DNA of 8,581 bases. Origin: Bacteroidota bacterium (GTDB lineage: Bacteria; Bacteroidota; Bacteroidia; Bacteroidales; UBA1556). The stretch is taken from positions 1 through 8,581 of the forward strand of contig QNXT01000059.1 in NCBI GenBank assembly GCA_003973505.1, given 5' to 3'. Below the pieces are notes generated by a model. That model did no database searches and had not been told where the DNA came from. It was given only the letters and a program-made list of their open reading frames with translations. This document shows, one piece after another, positions 7,536-8,581 of this stretch (its first letter is position 1; every line of letters starts with the position of its first letter). A program made the translations under genes and the position numbers.

Positions 7536-7543
7536 CAAAAATA
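7536..7543 (-). promoter_or_regulatory. Putative Bacteroidota -7 element for clpS
   Basis: The minus strand reads TATTTTTG, matching TAnnTTTG. It would place the transcript start near 7530, just before the ATG at 7524 and downstream of the longer possible start at 7578. The nearest TTTG upstream (7573-7570) is 26 bp away, longer than the usual 17-23, so only the -7 half is convincing. Confidence 0.4.
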
Positions 7544-7667
7544 GTCATTATTCTGTAAAATATTTCCTCCAAATTCATTTTTCCAATGAAAACCTTCTGA
7601 ACTCAAGATTAAATACTCAAAATTGTACAGCGCTGATTTTCAAACTTAAAACAAAATATTTAAATGA

Positions 7668-7698
7668 ATAATGCCTCTATGGGGAGTAGAGGCATTAT
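7668..7698. repeat. Perfect 12-bp inverted repeat (hairpin)
   Basis: ATAATGCCTCTA (7668-7679) and TAGAGGCATTAT (7687-7698) are exact inverted copies around a 7-base loop. There is no uninterrupted T run directly after either arm, so it is not a textbook intrinsic terminator, though it could end minus-strand transcription arriving from the gene at 8153. It lies about 140 bp upstream of clpS. Confidence 0.7.
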
Positions 7699-7795
7699 AG
7701 TGGGTTAAAAATATTGGGAAGTAAAGTCAAAAAAAACGACTTTTTTGTAATGGTTATCTTTTAGACCAATAACTTAAAAAATAGTTGCCTTGAGT

Positions 7796-7821
7796 CAGAG
7801 CAAATCTAAAGGTTTGCTCTG
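7796..7821. repeat. Perfect 9-bp inverted repeat (hairpin)
   Basis: CAGAGCAAA (7796-7804) and TTTGCTCTG (7813-7821) pair exactly around an 8-base loop. No T tract follows on either strand. Its role is unknown; it may be part of a structured transcript or a protein-binding site. Confidence 0.6.
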
Positions 7822-8044
7822 TAATCCAGAATAATAAATTGATTTTGTTATTTGTTTTCTTCTGAATGGAATATTAACGTCTCGGCTATGCTGCGTGCCG
7901 AAATAAAAATGGTTAAGCTCCAATTGGTTGAGTTGCTAAATTAAGAAGAATAAGTGCTCACCCTACAACAAAGTTCGATATGCAGTATCAGCCATTGTTA
8001 CTTGCTGGGCTTTTTTCTTCCTGCCGGAATACAAGTGCGTTGGG

Positions 8045-8134
8045 ATAGACATACTCCTCCCGATTTAGTGTTTCTAAGTTTTCGCTTTTTGGAGCGAAAG
8101 CCAAGAAACACTTTATCGGGATGTGTATGGCTAT
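8045..8134. repeat. Long imperfect palindrome, 42-bp arms with 6-base loop
   Basis: Arms 8045-8086 and 8093-8134 pair at 34 of 42 positions plus one G-T pair, around the loop TTTTGG. The longest uninterrupted blocks are 9 bp (8067-8075 with 8104-8112) and 7 bp at the tip (8080-8086 with 8093-8099). The palindrome starts 18 bp beyond the stop of the T9SS cargo gene. Neither strand has a T tract after the stem, so it is not a standard intrinsic terminator. It could be a REP-like or MITE-like dispersed element, or an mRNA 3'-end stabilising structure; the sequence alone does not decide. Confidence 0.75.
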
Positions 8135-8152
8135 GAAGCGTGGGTTTTAAAT

Positions 8153-8581
8153 TCATTCTTTTATAAATCTTCCTGTACCTATAGTTTTTTTATTAGCTCT
8201 TAGTTCACAATAATAAATACCCGATTTAACTCCAGTTAAAACAATTTTTATTTCTGATTGCTGCTTTTGCAAGCTGTACGACCTTAACTTTTGACCCAAA
8301 TTATTATATATAATTAGTTCCGCATCTTGAATTAAAGTGTTTTTGAAATCAATTGTGATGTTTTCCTTTGCAGGATTTGGATAAAATCTTATTCCCAACT
8401 CTTTTATTTCAGGCGCAAAACCATTGCTAACCGTAATATCACCATTGGGTTTAAGTTTTAAGAAAAAAGCATCGCTGCCCCCTGCTCCAAAGCTATAGGT
8501 ATAGCCCACTATGGCGAAGCCACTGTCGGGGGTTTGCACTACGCTATAGGCTCGTTCGTCATAGGCACCGCCAAGAGTTTT
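8153..8581 (-). CDS. Secreted repeat protein with T9SS type A C-terminal sorting domain (C-terminal fragment, cut by window edge)
   Basis: The visible 142 residues are the C-terminal end of a longer protein; the frame stays open to the right edge and no start is in the window. A GTG at 8539 is in frame, but the residues before it (GGAYDERAYSV) are clearly part of the same repeat, so it is not the start. Residues 1-48 form one copy of a repeat of the type GG-YDERAYSVVQTPDSGF then GYTYSFGAGGSDAFFLKLKPNGD, found in tandem, probably propeller-like, in many secreted Bacteroidota proteins. A short linker leads to the type A sorting domain at about 64-142, with FYPNPAKENITIDF (YPNP at 67-70), IYNNLGQKL, LTGVKSGIYYCEL and the final GRFIKE. 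This domain directs export across the outer membrane by the type IX system, where it is removed. The protein's own activity is unknown. Confidence 0.88.
   Translation of the reverse strand, partial: KTLGGAYDERAYSVVQTPDSGFAIVGYTYSFGAGGSDAFFLKLKPNGDITVSNGFAPEIKELGIRFYPNPAKENITIDFKNTLIQDAELIIYNNLGQKLRSYSLQKQQSEIKIVLTGVKSGIYYCELRANKKTIGTGRFIKE

Larger units (their letters stand above)
7525..8152. other. Non-coding, structured intergenic region
   Basis: No convincing gene lies in these 628 bp. The part nearest clpS holds its candidate promoter. The rest contains three clear inverted repeats (7668-7698, 7796-7821, 8045-8134), annotated separately. A weaker nested pair is at 7874-7916, where TTAAC and GTTAA enclose TCGGC and GCCGA around 7882-7901. 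The stretch at about 8020-8145 looks more GC-rich than its surroundings. A 60-codon plus-strand open frame (7954-8136) has low-complexity, Arg/Pro/Phe-rich content and runs through the palindrome; I do not regard it as a gene. No tRNA, rRNA or known RNA family was recognised. Confidence 0.6.

Noticed and set aside
7989..8016. Possible plus-strand terminator (CAGC/GCTG or AGCC/GGCT followed by six T)
   Set aside because: Only 4-bp stems with large loops are possible and there is no plus-strand gene upstream to terminate.
7954..8136. Plus-strand 60-codon reading frame in the intergenic region
   Set aside because: It runs through the long palindrome, has no family resemblance to a real protein and no convincing ribosome binding site; it is best explained as a chance frame over a repeat.
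8537..8539. GTG as the start of the T9SS-domain protein
   Set aside because: The frame continues upstream to the window edge with sequence that belongs to the same protein repeat, so this is an internal valine codon.
1..8581. CRISPR array, tRNA/rRNA genes, transposase, prophage or defence genes
   Set aside because: I looked for regularly spaced repeats, tRNA-like arms and transposase or defence motifs on both strands and saw none.

Overview
The window looks like an ordinary, AT-rich stretch of a Bacteroidota chromosome. Three things point there: a protein ending in a type IX secretion (T9SS) C-terminal sorting domain with a YPNP motif; promoter-like TAnnTTTG (-7) elements, the form used by Bacteroidota sigma factors; and a ClpS of the type I associate with Flavobacteriia and Cytophagia. 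I cannot name the genus.

Positions 1-3665 (minus strand) hold a compact four-gene set, read from right to left: a membrane-anchored M23 metallopeptidase, dxr, rseP and the first 79 codons of dxs, which runs off the left edge. Gaps are 6, 15 and 51 bp, so one transcript is likely. It combines the first two enzymes of the MEP isoprenoid pathway (Dxs, Dxr) with two envelope proteases (M23 and the site-2 protease RseP). A TATCTTTG element lies just upstream of the M23 gene.

Positions 3877-5499 (minus) encode a SulP/STAS anion transporter with features that recall the bicarbonate transporter BicA. It is divergent from a plus-strand EamA/DMT exporter at 5766-6644. A strong two-way terminator covers the end of the EamA gene and separates it from the convergent ssb gene (6683-7150, minus). 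Upstream of ssb on the same strand is clpS (start probably 7524), followed by its own weak terminator.

Positions 7525-8152 contain no convincing gene but have three inverted repeats. The largest is a 42-bp-arm imperfect palindrome at 8045-8134, only 18 bp after the stop of the last gene. That gene (8153 to beyond 8581, minus) encodes the C-terminal end of a secreted repeat protein with a T9SS sorting domain.

Most of the window is housekeeping. I see no defence system, CRISPR array, tRNA, rRNA or transposase. The non-coding structured stretch at 7668-8134 is the part least explained by known genes.
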